In this document: positions 10,757 to 19,922 of the stretch, piece by piece | How positions within the stretch are numbered: position 1 is the first letter of the stretch | Layout of the letters: every line of letters starts with the position of its first letter | Source of the DNA: Patescibacteria group bacterium | Lineage (GTDB): Bacteria; Patescibacteriota; Patescibacteriia; 2-12-FULL-60-25 | Reading direction: 5' to 3' | NCBI GenBank assembly: GCA_031082005.1 | Contig: JAVHLR010000001.1 | Coordinates: 191,251 to 255,250 of the forward strand | DNA: 64,000 nucleotides | The notes under the pieces: generated by a model | Database searches by the model: none | Told to the model about the DNA's origin: nothing | Seen by the model: the letters and a program-made list of their open reading frames with translations, nothing else | Translations under genes and position numbers: made by a program

Positions 10757-10796
10757 CAAGGTATCATATCAGCCCGGCAAGGATTGACGAAATGTT

Positions 10797-11795
10797 TTAA
10801 TGCCTATGCGTCTCCGCCTTGATTTTCGAAAACTTCTTCAAGACTTTTTTCATTCCCGCGCTTGCTAAGAGTCCTTTTTGCGGTCCTATCTCATGGATTA
10901 CGCTCCAGGCGTTTGCCGAGCCCCAGCGGAGCGCTTCTTCCATGTCTAAGCCTTTGAGCATCGCTACCGTCACGCCACAGGCGAAGCTGTCCCCGGCGCC
11001 AGTAGTCTCGACTGGTTTGCCGTCGAAGGCAGGCATGTGCCAGTGCGTCTTTCCGTCGAACGCGTCCGCGCCGTTTTTCCCGTCAGTGATGATCGCTGTC
11101 TTTGCCCCGAGTTTGATGAACTTATCCAGCAGACTGCACATCGTGCGTTCTCCGTCTGCCAAAAGCTGTTCCGCTTCATCTTTGTTCAGGATCAACATGT
11201 GGCTTTTTGCGATGAGTTTTTTTATCGCAGTAAGGCCACTCTTGATATGTGTCGTTCCTGGCTGGAAAACCAACTTCATGGCCGGAAAACAACCCAGGAA
11301 TTCAAAAATCTTTTTGTCGACAGATGCATGCTTCGCTCCCATGGCTGAATAGTAAAGGCATCTTGCTTCTTGGCATTCCGGTACGCTGTATGAACGGGGT
11401 TGGAAATACACTAACTGCGTTTTTTCGCCCTGATAGTTGATGATGGTGGCCTCGCTGGTGGGCAATTTCTTGTCCTCGACCAAAAACTTTAAGTCCACTT
11501 TTTCTTTGCGTAACGCTTCCCTTAAATGCCTGCCCGCGTAGTCATCGCCGACCCAGGAAATCAAGCCTGTACGCAATCCCAAGCGCGCTGCCCCCACTGC
11601 GGCGTTAGCTGAATTCCCGGCTGCCGGGACTTTAACGACCTGCCTCACCGGGATTTTGTCCGCATATTCCAAGCAGAGCAGGCAACGGTCTTTGTTGATC
11701 GAACAACTTAAGGTCGCATCATCTATCAGATAGAACACGTCGCGCAGCGATTCGCCGACGGCTAAGATATCTAGTCTGGGTTTCGTGGATGTCAT
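10797..11795 (-). CDS. PfkB-family carbohydrate kinase
   Basis: AAGNSANAAVGAARLGLRTG and ETTGAGDSFACGV motifs; start chosen at MTSTKPR (alternative at 11804). Confidence 0.9.
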   Translation of the reverse strand: MTSTKPRLDILAVGESLRDVFYLIDDATLSCSINKDRCLLCLEYADKIPVRQVVKVPAAGNSANAAVGAARLGLRTGLISWVGDDYAGRHLREALRKEKVDLKFLVEDKKLPTSEATIINYQGEKTQLVYFQPRSYSVPECQEARCLYYSAMGAKHASVDKKIFEFLGCFPAMKLVFQPGTTHIKSGLTAIKKLIAKSHMLILNKDEAEQLLADGERTMCSLLDKFIKLGAKTAIITDGKNGADAFDGKTHWHMPAFDGKPVETTGAGDSFACGVTVAMLKGLDMEEALRWGSANAWSVIHEIGPQKGLLASAGMKKVLKKFSKIKAETHRH

Positions 11796-11871
11796 ATGGC
11801 CCATAGGATACCAACCTTGACACGAAGCAGGAAATCGATTAATTTATCCGATTCCTGAAATAGGAGGCACC

Positions 11872-12531
11872 TTGAACAGTCTTGAGTTCGCCAGAGGTAT
11901 CGCACGTATCATGGACCGGAACGACAAATACGGTCTGCGCCGCTACGTCGAAGAACGCAGCGACGGGCTCACGAAGATCACGGATCCGTCGCGACCCTTC
12001 CGCGTCTTGGCCCACTTGGTTGTCGACCATGTGGCGCCGGAAGAGGTCGGCAAGTTACTGCCGCAAGAGAGGGTCACAGTGCGTGAAGCCGCACGTATCC
12101 TTATGGATTTGGCTGACCGCACGCGGATGTCTCACGGAGACAAGACGGTCGTGACTGATTCCGCGATGCACCAGCTGGTCCGGCGCAGCATCTTCATCTA
12201 CTTCCTTCACCTCATGGCGCAGGACAACAACGACCGGATGGAAATGCTCACGGAAGTCGTGACGCCGGAACCCGGCGAAGACATCGAGGTCAGGTTCTCG
12301 CATCGTGACGTTTATGTCAGTCACGCTGCTCAAGTCCGTTGGTCGGTGCTCGTCTCCGATCCCGAACGTTTCCACGTCATCGCGCAGTTCCTGGCGGCCT
12401 TCCGTCCCGAGGATTATCGGGAGGGATACTACCGCCTGATGGCGACCGTGGTCGACATGTCTCCGTCGCCCGACGCCGAAACGCTGCGCAAGCTGCTGAC
12501 CCAGGTGCGCAAACCCGGCGTCGTCAACTGA
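11872..12531 (+). CDS. Hypothetical protein, tandem paralogue 1
   Basis: TTG start after TAGGAGG SD; C-terminal region aligns with the next two ORFs. Confidence 0.75.
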   Translation: MNSLEFARGIARIMDRNDKYGLRRYVEERSDGLTKITDPSRPFRVLAHLVVDHVAPEEVGKLLPQERVTVREAARILMDLADRTRMSHGDKTVVTDSAMHQLVRRSIFIYFLHLMAQDNNDRMEMLTEVVTPEPGEDIEVRFSHRDVYVSHAAQVRWSVLVSDPERFHVIAQFLAAFRPEDYREGYYRLMATVVDMSPSPDAETLRKLLTQVRKPGVVN

Positions 12532-12564
12532 CGAGCGCTGGAAGAATCTGGATCGCCTCTCACA

Positions 12565-12590
12565 AACGGCAGCCCCTCTAGGCTGCCGTT
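12565..12590 (+). terminator. Terminator-like hairpin (no U-tract)
   Basis: AACGGCAGCCCCTCTAGGCTGCCGTT; 3' end overlaps the TTGACT -35-like box of the next gene. Confidence 0.6.
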
Positions 12591-12648
12591 GACTTTAATA
12601 GGGATTTACGTTAAAGAAAGTAGTTCTTTCACCAAGGAGAGTGCGGAC

Positions 12649-13326
12649 ATGTCCGAAATCAAGCTCAAGACATTCATGAACGAGTGCCTCGTCGAACTCG
12701 CCAAGCGGTTCAATGTCGACATGACCATGGACCCGAACCACGAACTGAAGATCGACGTCCTCAATCCCACGCGCTACCCGCTCGCCAGCAACGCCCTTCT
12801 CCGGATGGCTCCGGACGCTGACCCGAAGCTCTTCGAGATTAATGGGGACATCTCGCCCACGCACTTCGTCACCATGATCGGTGCCTGCCTGGGCGTGAGC
12901 GGCGAAAATCCCAAAGACCTCGAATACTTCGCGCTATGCACGAGCTACCTCGCGACCGCGCGTAACCTGACTGCCATGTGTTTCGACATCTTCGACGGCA
13001 TGGAGCCGGTGGAGGCTTTGCGCAAGATGGACGCTGTGGTCGAAGTCAAGGGTTTGGCTGAGGAACTGGGACAGGTCGGTGCCGAAGCGTTGGCGCTTTC
13101 CAAGCTGCAGGAGCGGCTCGTCTGGCTGGACCTCATGCTCGATCCGCCGTTTCTCGTCATCGCGGCCAGCGCCATTGAAGGTCTGCCGCCCAAGCAGGCC
13201 AAGTCTGTTCTTCAGACCGCCTGTACAGCTGTGAGCGTCTTGCCGGAGCGTCCTGATCCGGACAGCTTCCGCGTCATCCTGCGCAATACGCGCGAGCTCA
13301 TCCTGACCTGCACCACGACGAAGTAG
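12649..13326 (+). CDS. Hypothetical protein, tandem paralogue 2
   Basis: AAGGAG SD; shares ISPxHFVxxIxxCxG and LMLDPxxxxxAAxAxxGLxPxQ with the next ORF. Confidence 0.8.
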   Translation: MSEIKLKTFMNECLVELAKRFNVDMTMDPNHELKIDVLNPTRYPLASNALLRMAPDADPKLFEINGDISPTHFVTMIGACLGVSGENPKDLEYFALCTSYLATARNLTAMCFDIFDGMEPVEALRKMDAVVEVKGLAEELGQVGAEALALSKLQERLVWLDLMLDPPFLVIAASAIEGLPPKQAKSVLQTACTAVSVLPERPDPDSFRVILRNTRELILTCTTTK

Positions 13327-13347
13327 TCTGATTTTCCGCCTACCAAA

Positions 13348-13373
13348 AACGGCAGCCCCTCTCGGCTGCCGTT
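13348..13373 (+). terminator. Terminator-like hairpin (no U-tract)
   Basis: AACGGCAGCCCCTCTCGGCTGCCGTT overlapping the -35 TTGACA. Confidence 0.6.
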
Positions 13374-13400
13374 GACATTTCACCCGGTTTGAAGTATAAG
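13372..13400 (+). promoter_or_regulatory. Sigma-70-like promoter
   Basis: TTGACA - 17 bp - TATAAG upstream of the 13432 gene. Confidence 0.7.
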
Positions 13401-13431
13401 GACATTGTATCTTTAACAAGGAGTGGCCAGA

Positions 13432-14082
13432 ATGCCGACCAATCTAGCGCGGTTCGCGGTCGAGTGTATCCCCGAGATCGAATCACGTCTGGGCGCCAAA
13501 CTGGTGCACGCCCAGGGCGTAGGGTTCAAGACGGAGCACCTGGATCCTGTCCGCTACTTCAGCCTCTGCCCGGCGCTGAAGAAGCTTCTTCCCGAAGGGG
13601 TCTCGTGTTCCGCGTTCGACATCCAGGACCCCAGCGAGATTTCGCCCGCCCACTTCGTCTCGCTGATCGAGGGTTGCTACGGCAAGATCGATAAGGAGCA
13701 CGTCGCGAAATGCCCCGACTGCACCGAGTCAGTTCGTCGTTTGGCCTCTGCTATGTTCTCGATCCTGGACGGTGCCGATTCGGACGATGCCCTTGGCTCC
13801 CTCACGGAGGAAGGTGTCGCAGAGTCGATGACGATCATGCGCGTCTATATCGGCGGAACCGGTGACGCGCGCCAGACACGCTGGGCCAACCTCATGCTCG
13901 ATCCAAGGTACGTTGCGACCGCTGCCAGGGCGCTCGATGGCCTCACCCCGGAACAGGGAAAGGAAACTCTCGCCACTGCTTTCCAGCTCGTGACTGATCT
14001 GCCCGAGCCCCCGGAGCTGTGGAGCTTCGAACTGCTGATGAACAGCTCGCGGCTGCTCGTCGTCGAGCGCCCCGACAAATAG
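13432..14082 (+). CDS. Hypothetical protein, tandem paralogue 3
   Basis: AAGGAG SD; clear homology to paralogue 2. Confidence 0.8.
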   Translation: MPTNLARFAVECIPEIESRLGAKLVHAQGVGFKTEHLDPVRYFSLCPALKKLLPEGVSCSAFDIQDPSEISPAHFVSLIEGCYGKIDKEHVAKCPDCTESVRRLASAMFSILDGADSDDALGSLTEEGVAESMTIMRVYIGGTGDARQTRWANLMLDPRYVATAARALDGLTPEQGKETLATAFQLVTDLPEPPELWSFELLMNSSRLLVVERPDK

Positions 14083-14114
14083 CGGCGCTCTCCCTTCCGC
14101 CTCGCCACAATCAA

Positions 14115-14140
14115 AACGGCAGCCCCTCTCGGCTGCCGTT
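14115..14140 (+). terminator. Terminator-like hairpin
   Basis: AACGGCAGCCCCTCTCGGCTGCCGTT, identical to the 13348 hairpin. Confidence 0.65.
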
Positions 14141-14157
14141 TATGCGTATCGTGCACT

Positions 14158-15138
14158 TTATTTTTTTCTGCCGATGGCTTTTTTCGCCGCTGCGACGATA
14201 TCTTTGGCCTTCATGCCGTATTTCGTCAGCAATTCGTCCGGCTCGCCTGATTCTCCGAAATGGTCCGGCATCCCGACAGTCTCGAGCGGTGCCGGATTGA
14301 AACGACCCAGGCATTCTGCGACCGCTCCGGCCAAACCGCCCGTCGTCTGATGCTCTTCGACCGAAACGCAGCAGCCGGTTTTCGCAACGCTCTTGATGAG
14401 CGACGCTTCGTCGAAAGGTTTCAACGTATGACAGTTCAAGACCTCTGCTTCGACACCTTCTTTCTCGAGCTCGTGTGCGGCGAGCAGAGCTTCATGCAGG
14501 AGCGGTCCGCAAGCTGCGATCGTCACATCTTTGCCCTCGGTACAGGCGTACGCTTTGCCTATCTCGAAAGGCGTTTCCTTGGTCGTGATGACTGGCGTCT
14601 TTTCTCTGGCGAAACGGAAATAACACGGACCGACCATCTCTGCGACGGCGTGCGTGCATTTGCGCGTCTCTTCGTAGTCGCATGGCACGACCACTGTCAG
14701 GTTGGGGAGTACGCGCGTGATAGCTAAGTCTTCCAGCGCTTGATGCGTCGCCCCATCCGCTCCGACAGAAATCCCGGCGTGCGCACCGGCGACTTTGACA
14801 TTGGCTTTCGTGTAGCAGACTGACACGCGCAACTGATCCCAGGAACGACCCGGCACGAACACGGCATAGGAAGAGACAAAAGGTACCTTGCCGGTGAGCG
14901 CCAGCCCTGCGGCCACGCCCATCATGTTCTGTTCTGCTACGCCGCATTCCACGAAACGCTCGGGGAATTTTTTCTGGAAGGGGAGGACTCGCGTGGATTC
15001 CGCGAGGTCACCTGTAAGAACGAAGATTTCAGGATTTTTTTCGCCCAGTTCGACCAGCGCATCACCGTAGCCGTTGCGTGTCGGAATTTTTTCGACGTTT
15101 TGATCGAAGATCCGGAAATTAAGGGTTGAATTTAACAT
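14158..15138 (-). CDS. Transketolase, C-terminal subunit
   Basis: GDLAESTRVLPFQKKFPERFVECGVAEQNMMGVAAGLALTGKVPF and GISVGADGATHQALEDLA motifs. Confidence 0.92.
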   Translation of the reverse strand: MLNSTLNFRIFDQNVEKIPTRNGYGDALVELGEKNPEIFVLTGDLAESTRVLPFQKKFPERFVECGVAEQNMMGVAAGLALTGKVPFVSSYAVFVPGRSWDQLRVSVCYTKANVKVAGAHAGISVGADGATHQALEDLAITRVLPNLTVVVPCDYEETRKCTHAVAEMVGPCYFRFAREKTPVITTKETPFEIGKAYACTEGKDVTIAACGPLLHEALLAAHELEKEGVEAEVLNCHTLKPFDEASLIKSVAKTGCCVSVEEHQTTGGLAGAVAECLGRFNPAPLETVGMPDHFGESGEPDELLTKYGMKAKDIVAAAKKAIGRKK

Positions 15139-15222
15139 ATTGGATTGCACATCTTGCTTCGCGCCAGGCATTTCGTTATTTCGTGAGCGAGGTACGAAGC
15201 ACGCTGTACGAGGTACGTTTTT

Positions 15223-16122
15223 TTATTCATGTTCGCTCGTTATTTGTCCGCCGAGCGTGCGCAGCTCCATCAATGCCACGCGCGCTTCATCTACATTGGG
15301 CGGCTTGCCGTGCCACTCGAATCTGTTCTCCATGAAGTCCACGCCTTTTCCTGGGATGGTATGGCAGATGATCACGGTCGGATTCTCGGCGATGGCGCGC
15401 GCCTTATCGGCAGCGGCGATGAGCTCTTGGATGTTATGTCCATCGACTTCGACGACGCTCCAATTGAAGGCCTTGAATTTATCGGCTAGCGGTTCGAGCG
15501 GCATGATGTCTTCCGTGAATCCATCGATTTGGATGTTGTTGCGGTCCACGAATGCCGTAAGCTCGCGCAAGTTCAGTTTGCCGGCGAGCGTTATGGCTTC
15601 CCATGTTTGCCCTTCATCCAGCTCTCCGTCAGACATCAGACACCAGGTGTGGTAGACGGGGCGTACCTCGTTCTCCGTACTCCGTACTTCGTTAAGTTTT
15701 GCGTTAGCTCTCGCTGCGATTGCCATGCCTACAGCCTGTGACAGGCCTTGCCCCAATGGCCCGCCTGACGTCTCGATCGGTACATCTGGTCTGAAATGGC
15801 TATTCGAATGTCCTTGCAGTCGCGTGCCGAGTTTCCGCAGCGTCTTGAGTTCTTCGCGGGGAAAATATCCGCGGTTGGCGAGGGTCGCATACAGCACTGG
15901 GCAGATATGGGCATTCGAGAGGATGACGCGGTCGCGTTCGGCCGCTCCACGTGTCTCCGGTGTGATCTTGGCGATCTCGAAATACAATGCCGTGAACACA
16001 TCGGCCATGCCGAGAGGTCCGGCTGAATGGCCGCTTTTCGCCGCCAAGAGCATTTCGATGATGTCTTCGCGTATCCGATTGGCGATTTTTTCCAGTTCGA
16101 TCAAACGTTTTTCCGTAAGCAT
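15223..16122 (-). CDS. Transketolase, N-terminal (TPP-binding) subunit
   Basis: GHSAGPLGMADVFTALYF, SGGPLGQGLSQAVGMAIA, MSDGELDEGQTWEA and DRNNIQIDG motifs. Confidence 0.92.
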   Translation of the reverse strand: MLTEKRLIELEKIANRIREDIIEMLLAAKSGHSAGPLGMADVFTALYFEIAKITPETRGAAERDRVILSNAHICPVLYATLANRGYFPREELKTLRKLGTRLQGHSNSHFRPDVPIETSGGPLGQGLSQAVGMAIAARANAKLNEVRSTENEVRPVYHTWCLMSDGELDEGQTWEAITLAGKLNLRELTAFVDRNNIQIDGFTEDIMPLEPLADKFKAFNWSVVEVDGHNIQELIAAADKARAIAENPTVIICHTIPGKGVDFMENRFEWHGKPPNVDEARVALMELRTLGGQITSEHE

Positions 16123-16228
16123 GAATATATTGTACACCATTGACGTTGTTTGGATTCCATATGAAAAAAAGCGGCCAGACCTCGTCCGACCGCTTTTTCG
16201 CCTAAGCTCAAAATGCTGGGCTCGTTAC

Positions 16229-17026
16229 TTACTCTATTACGTTGATCGTACCATTCATCACCGGATAGATGCCGCAGCCGTAGTCGAACGATCCGACTGT
16301 GCTGAACACTCTCTGGTAGCTTTCCTGGTATTTCAGGTCCTGCGACTGCCAACCGTTGCCCACGATGCGATGCAATGAGCTGTCGGTGTTGGTCCAGGTC
16401 ACGAGCGTACCCTTCTTGACGGTCAATGATGGTGGGACGAACCCGTTCTCTTTGCTGCCGATGCTGACGGTGACTGCCGTCTGATCCATCTGCTTGTCTA
16501 TCGCGATGTTCGTCGTCAATGTCATCACGTCGGCTGGCGTGAAGTCGGAACTCAAGACGAGCGCCGTGCCGACTTTGTAATCGGCATAGAAAGCATCCGG
16601 CAAGTCGTCGATCTGATTCTTCCAGGCGATGCCATACAGGGTTTCCGCCATCTGCTGCGAAGGCACGTGGCGCAATATGCCGCCCTGATCGATCACGTAT
16701 GTCCGTGGGTCAGTGGTGACTTTCACCATCTTGACGCCTGGGCGATAGGTGACGTTGCGGCGTCCGAGCGGGACGGTCTGCAACATCGTATCGGGTATCT
16801 GCTTCACCGTGGAGAAATCCTTGTACCAGGTGAAGTAGGTCTTTTCGTTAGGGAAGACGTAACGACGTCCGTCCCAGCCGAAATAATAGACCGTTTGGCC
16901 CGATCCTTTGATCAGATCGCCAGGTGAGAAAACGGTCGTCACCGCAGCGTTCGCAGCCATCGGCACGACCGATGTGGCGAGCGTAGCGGCCATGGTCAGA
17001 GCGCCGAATAATTTGCTCATGCGCAT
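16229..17026 (-). CDS. Exported protein: N-terminal domain shared with the adjacent gene plus C-terminal cupredoxin-like domain
   Basis: Signal peptide; C-terminus GFVPPSLTVKKGTLVTWTNTDSSLHRIV...FDYGCGIYPVMNGTINVIE. Confidence 0.8.
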   Translation of the reverse strand: MRMSKLFGALTMAATLATSVVPMAANAAVTTVFSPGDLIKGSGQTVYYFGWDGRRYVFPNEKTYFTWYKDFSTVKQIPDTMLQTVPLGRRNVTYRPGVKMVKVTTDPRTYVIDQGGILRHVPSQQMAETLYGIAWKNQIDDLPDAFYADYKVGTALVLSSDFTPADVMTLTTNIAIDKQMDQTAVTVSIGSKENGFVPPSLTVKKGTLVTWTNTDSSLHRIVGNGWQSQDLKYQESYQRVFSTVGSFDYGCGIYPVMNGTINVIE

Positions 17027-17099
17027 AGTTTATGTTTTTTATTTAGTCCAAGGTTAATGTCCTTGGTTATTAGTTAGTCGTATTAAAGTGCCACGATTG

Positions 17100-18536
17100 T
17101 CAGGGCTGTGCAACCACGCTGACCGGTGAGGATGTGTTCTCTGCGGTTTTGGATAATGCATCAGTGGCTTTACCGCCGAAGGTTAGCGTACCGATCGTAT
17201 TCCAGGGACCCGTCGACACCGTGCAAGGCGCCGCTCCTTCGCAATGTTTGAGGACTGCACCATCTTTCATGACATCGATCGACAGTATTCCGTCATCATC
17301 CGAAGCACTGACGGTCACATCCAGTTTTTCTCCGAGATAGATCGAATCCTTGGCTGGCGATACCGTGATGCTCGGTTCGTCATTTTCGCTGACAGTCACA
17401 TATTTGGGGAAAGATGTGTATTTGGTCTCGTAGTTGCTGGTCACTCGGCCTTTAACCTCATGGACCGTCCCCAATGTTTGGTTGGTCAGATAGCCCGTCC
17501 ATTGGCATAAGTGCGAACCGTTGGCGCAACTTCCGACTATCTGGCTATCCACGAAGATATCGACGCGTCCGACAGCGATTTCAGAGTTTACGTCGATCGT
17601 TACCCCGACCAACTGATTCGGTTTGACTTGCGTGCGTGCCAAACGCACCGTCACTTTATCCGTGCCGTTGGCTACCGTGGTTAGCGTCTCCGTATCCGTC
17701 AGTGTCGTCGCGTCCAGTTTCGTGACGATCGCTTTCGCTACATAGCTGCTGGCCGTATTGGACGGCGGGATCTGATAATCGCTCGAACATGCCGTCACGG
17801 CATTGCAGCTTTTGATGAGCGTGGTATCGATGAACAGCTCTATCTTACTTATGGCTCCGACGCTCGGTGCTGATGCGGATAAGGTGACGATCTCGCCGGC
17901 CATTGCGTTCGTTTTGGAGACGGAAAAGTCGAAGGCAGTCGGGGGAGTAGTGGGTTCGGTCGGAGTGGTGCTGGTCGGGGTATCCGTCGGTGTCGTCGGG
18001 GTGCTGGTGAGTTTCAGGTTGAAATTGATGGTTGACGCGCTTGCTGACTCTGTCGCCGGTGCGAAATCAGCAACGGCTACGATCGGTGCGCCGATCTTGT
18101 AGTCCACGAAGAAGCCGTCCGGTAGATCATCGATTTTCTTGTTCCAGTCTGCGCCGTACAGGGATTCGGCTAGATCTTCGGTCGTGATCCAGCGCAGTGT
18201 CCCGTTCGCGGCGACGGCATAGACCTTGGGAATGCTTTCCACCTTGATCATGCGCACGCCCGGCTTGTACGTGACGTTCTTGGCCAGGGAGATGGCTTGC
18301 AGCTCGTCCAACGACAAGGCTTTGACGCCGGTGAAGTCGTTGTACCAAGTCTGATAAGTCTTAAGATTAGGGAAAACGTAACGTTTTCCGTCCTCGCCGT
18401 AATAGTACACTGCGTCGCCCGGTCCTTTGATGAGGTCGCCGCTTTGCAGCGTCGTCGCGCCCGTTGGCATCGGCAATAGTGCACTCGTCATGCAAGCTAT
18501 GAGCGCCAGGTTATGTAAAGTTTGCTTGAGTTTCAT
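17100..18536 (-). CDS. Exported protein: same N-terminal domain plus Ig-like repeats
   Basis: GDLIKGPGDAVYYYGEDGKRYVFPNLKTYQTWYNDF parallels the 16229-17026 product; T/P-rich linker then beta-rich repeats. Confidence 0.8.
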   Translation of the reverse strand: MKLKQTLHNLALIACMTSALLPMPTGATTLQSGDLIKGPGDAVYYYGEDGKRYVFPNLKTYQTWYNDFTGVKALSLDELQAISLAKNVTYKPGVRMIKVESIPKVYAVAANGTLRWITTEDLAESLYGADWNKKIDDLPDGFFVDYKIGAPIVAVADFAPATESASASTINFNLKLTSTPTTPTDTPTSTTPTEPTTPPTAFDFSVSKTNAMAGEIVTLSASAPSVGAISKIELFIDTTLIKSCNAVTACSSDYQIPPSNTASSYVAKAIVTKLDATTLTDTETLTTVANGTDKVTVRLARTQVKPNQLVGVTIDVNSEIAVGRVDIFVDSQIVGSCANGSHLCQWTGYLTNQTLGTVHEVKGRVTSNYETKYTSFPKYVTVSENDEPSITVSPAKDSIYLGEKLDVTVSASDDDGILSIDVMKDGAVLKHCEGAAPCTVSTGPWNTIGTLTFGGKATDALSKTAENTSSPVSVVAQP

Positions 18537-18659
18537 ATGCCTCAAAGAATAACAATTTTACCGCTGCTTGGCGATACACCCGACCTAAAAGGCGCGATTC
18601 GTCGCGCCATGAGTATCCTTCGTCTCGAATGCGAATCGCTGGATGCAGATGCTGCTGCT

Positions 18660-19142
18660 TCAACCGTCTAGTCTCCTGTGCCAATACATGGCCTTGATTG
18701 AACGCTTTGGTCTTCCATTTTTTACGCCGAACGTCCAATTGTGCTGTCCCGGCGTTTTTTTCGAGGACAGGTTGCTTATGGCTTTTCCCTTGCCGACATA
18801 AAAACCGACATGTTCGTGTCCAAAAGAAAAATTCTTGTCTTTCTTGTCGTCCATCGCGTCCCAGACCAGGATGCATCCCGTTTTGGGTCGCGCGACTTTT
18901 TTCCATCCCGATTTCTCCAGGTCACGGACTAAACCAAAGACCGTCACATGCGACTCTTGGATCAGGTCGAAGTGCTTCAATGCGAAAGAGGGGAAGTAGG
19001 CACAGGAAAGGTTCCCGTTTTGCGTCAGGTCTCTGTTTTTTCCGTCCACTTTGCCGTACACATGACGGAACATCTCCGTTCCGACAGCTCCCTTGATCAG
19101 CGCGATGTATGTTTCGAATAACTGCAATGTGACTTTCGGCAT
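18660..19142 (-). CDS. Possible NlpC/P60- or CHAP-like cysteine hydrolase
   Basis: LSCAYFPSFAL (possible catalytic Cys) and GHEHVGFYVGKGKAISN (possible catalytic His). Confidence 0.55.
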   Translation of the reverse strand: MPKVTLQLFETYIALIKGAVGTEMFRHVYGKVDGKNRDLTQNGNLSCAYFPSFALKHFDLIQESHVTVFGLVRDLEKSGWKKVARPKTGCILVWDAMDDKKDKNFSFGHEHVGFYVGKGKAISNLSSKKTPGQHNWTFGVKNGRPKRSIKAMYWHRRLDG

Positions 19143-19203
19143 ATTCGGATATCGTCATCTTGAGCGGCGTCGAAAGATCTTCAAGATAATGTTCTTATCA
19201 TGA

Positions 19204-19836
19204 TTAGATATTTTTCAATCCTTCCAGCGCTGCCCGCGGGTCAGTTGAACTGAAGATGCTGCTGCCCGCATAAAAAATCGATACGCCGGCGGTTTTCAGT
19301 TCGGCGATATTATCTTTCGTCACGCCGCCGTCGAAACTGACCGCTAGATCCGGCCACCTTTTTTTCAGCTGTTGGACCTTATCGATCGTATGCGGAAGGA
19401 TTTTTCGACCGTTGAAGCCAGGCTCTACCCCCAGTACGAGAACCTCATCCACCATTTCAGAGAAAGGCTCCAGCTCCTCGATTTTAGTCTTTGGATTCAA
19501 GGCGAGGCCGCAGCGCCAACCGTTATCCTGGCAGAACATCAGCAACTCGGCATGGTCTATCGGCGCTTCGATATGCCACACGGCTCCCATGATTTTCTTA
19601 TTGTCCGTAGCTGCAAGCAAGTAGCTGCGCGGATCGCTTACCATCAGATGAAGGATGAAATTTGGCCCGTCCTTGAGCTCCCGCAATGCGTCTAGATCAT
19701 GCCAGTCGCTGTTGGGCACCAACGTATCGTCCAACACATCAAGTTGGAGTATATCTGTGGCGTCTTTGATCTTTTCCCATCTGGCCTTGAACTCGGTTTC
19801 GTCCTGGACCAGGATGGTGGGTATTACGGTGTTCAT
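19204..19836 (-). CDS. Ribulose-phosphate 3-epimerase family protein
   Basis: LQLDVLDDTLVPN, LHLMVSDP, VLGVEPGFNGRK, VSFDGGVTKDNI motifs. Confidence 0.85.
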   Translation of the reverse strand: MNTVIPTILVQDETEFKARWEKIKDATDILQLDVLDDTLVPNSDWHDLDALRELKDGPNFILHLMVSDPRSYLLAATDNKKIMGAVWHIEAPIDHAELLMFCQDNGWRCGLALNPKTKIEELEPFSEMVDEVLVLGVEPGFNGRKILPHTIDKVQQLKKRWPDLAVSFDGGVTKDNIAELKTAGVSIFYAGSSIFSSTDPRAALEGLKNI

Positions 19837-19922
19837 AATTTTTCGTTTATTCCTCGTTGGTCATCGCCGCCAGCCAACCGTCAGACAGGTGCAGACGGGA
19901 ATCCAGCGCCAGTGTGCGCGTT

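Noticed and set aside
10685-10759. N-terminal extension MCHLELVERSFDFATLRSGRRIKIP of the aldolase ORF
   Set aside because: It is translation of the palindromic intergenic repeat at 10701-10756; the real start is MLVTTKK at 10684.
15223-16122. Split transketolase as a novelty
   Set aside because: Two-subunit transketolases are common in bacteria and archaea; only the in-frame insertion was kept as a finding.
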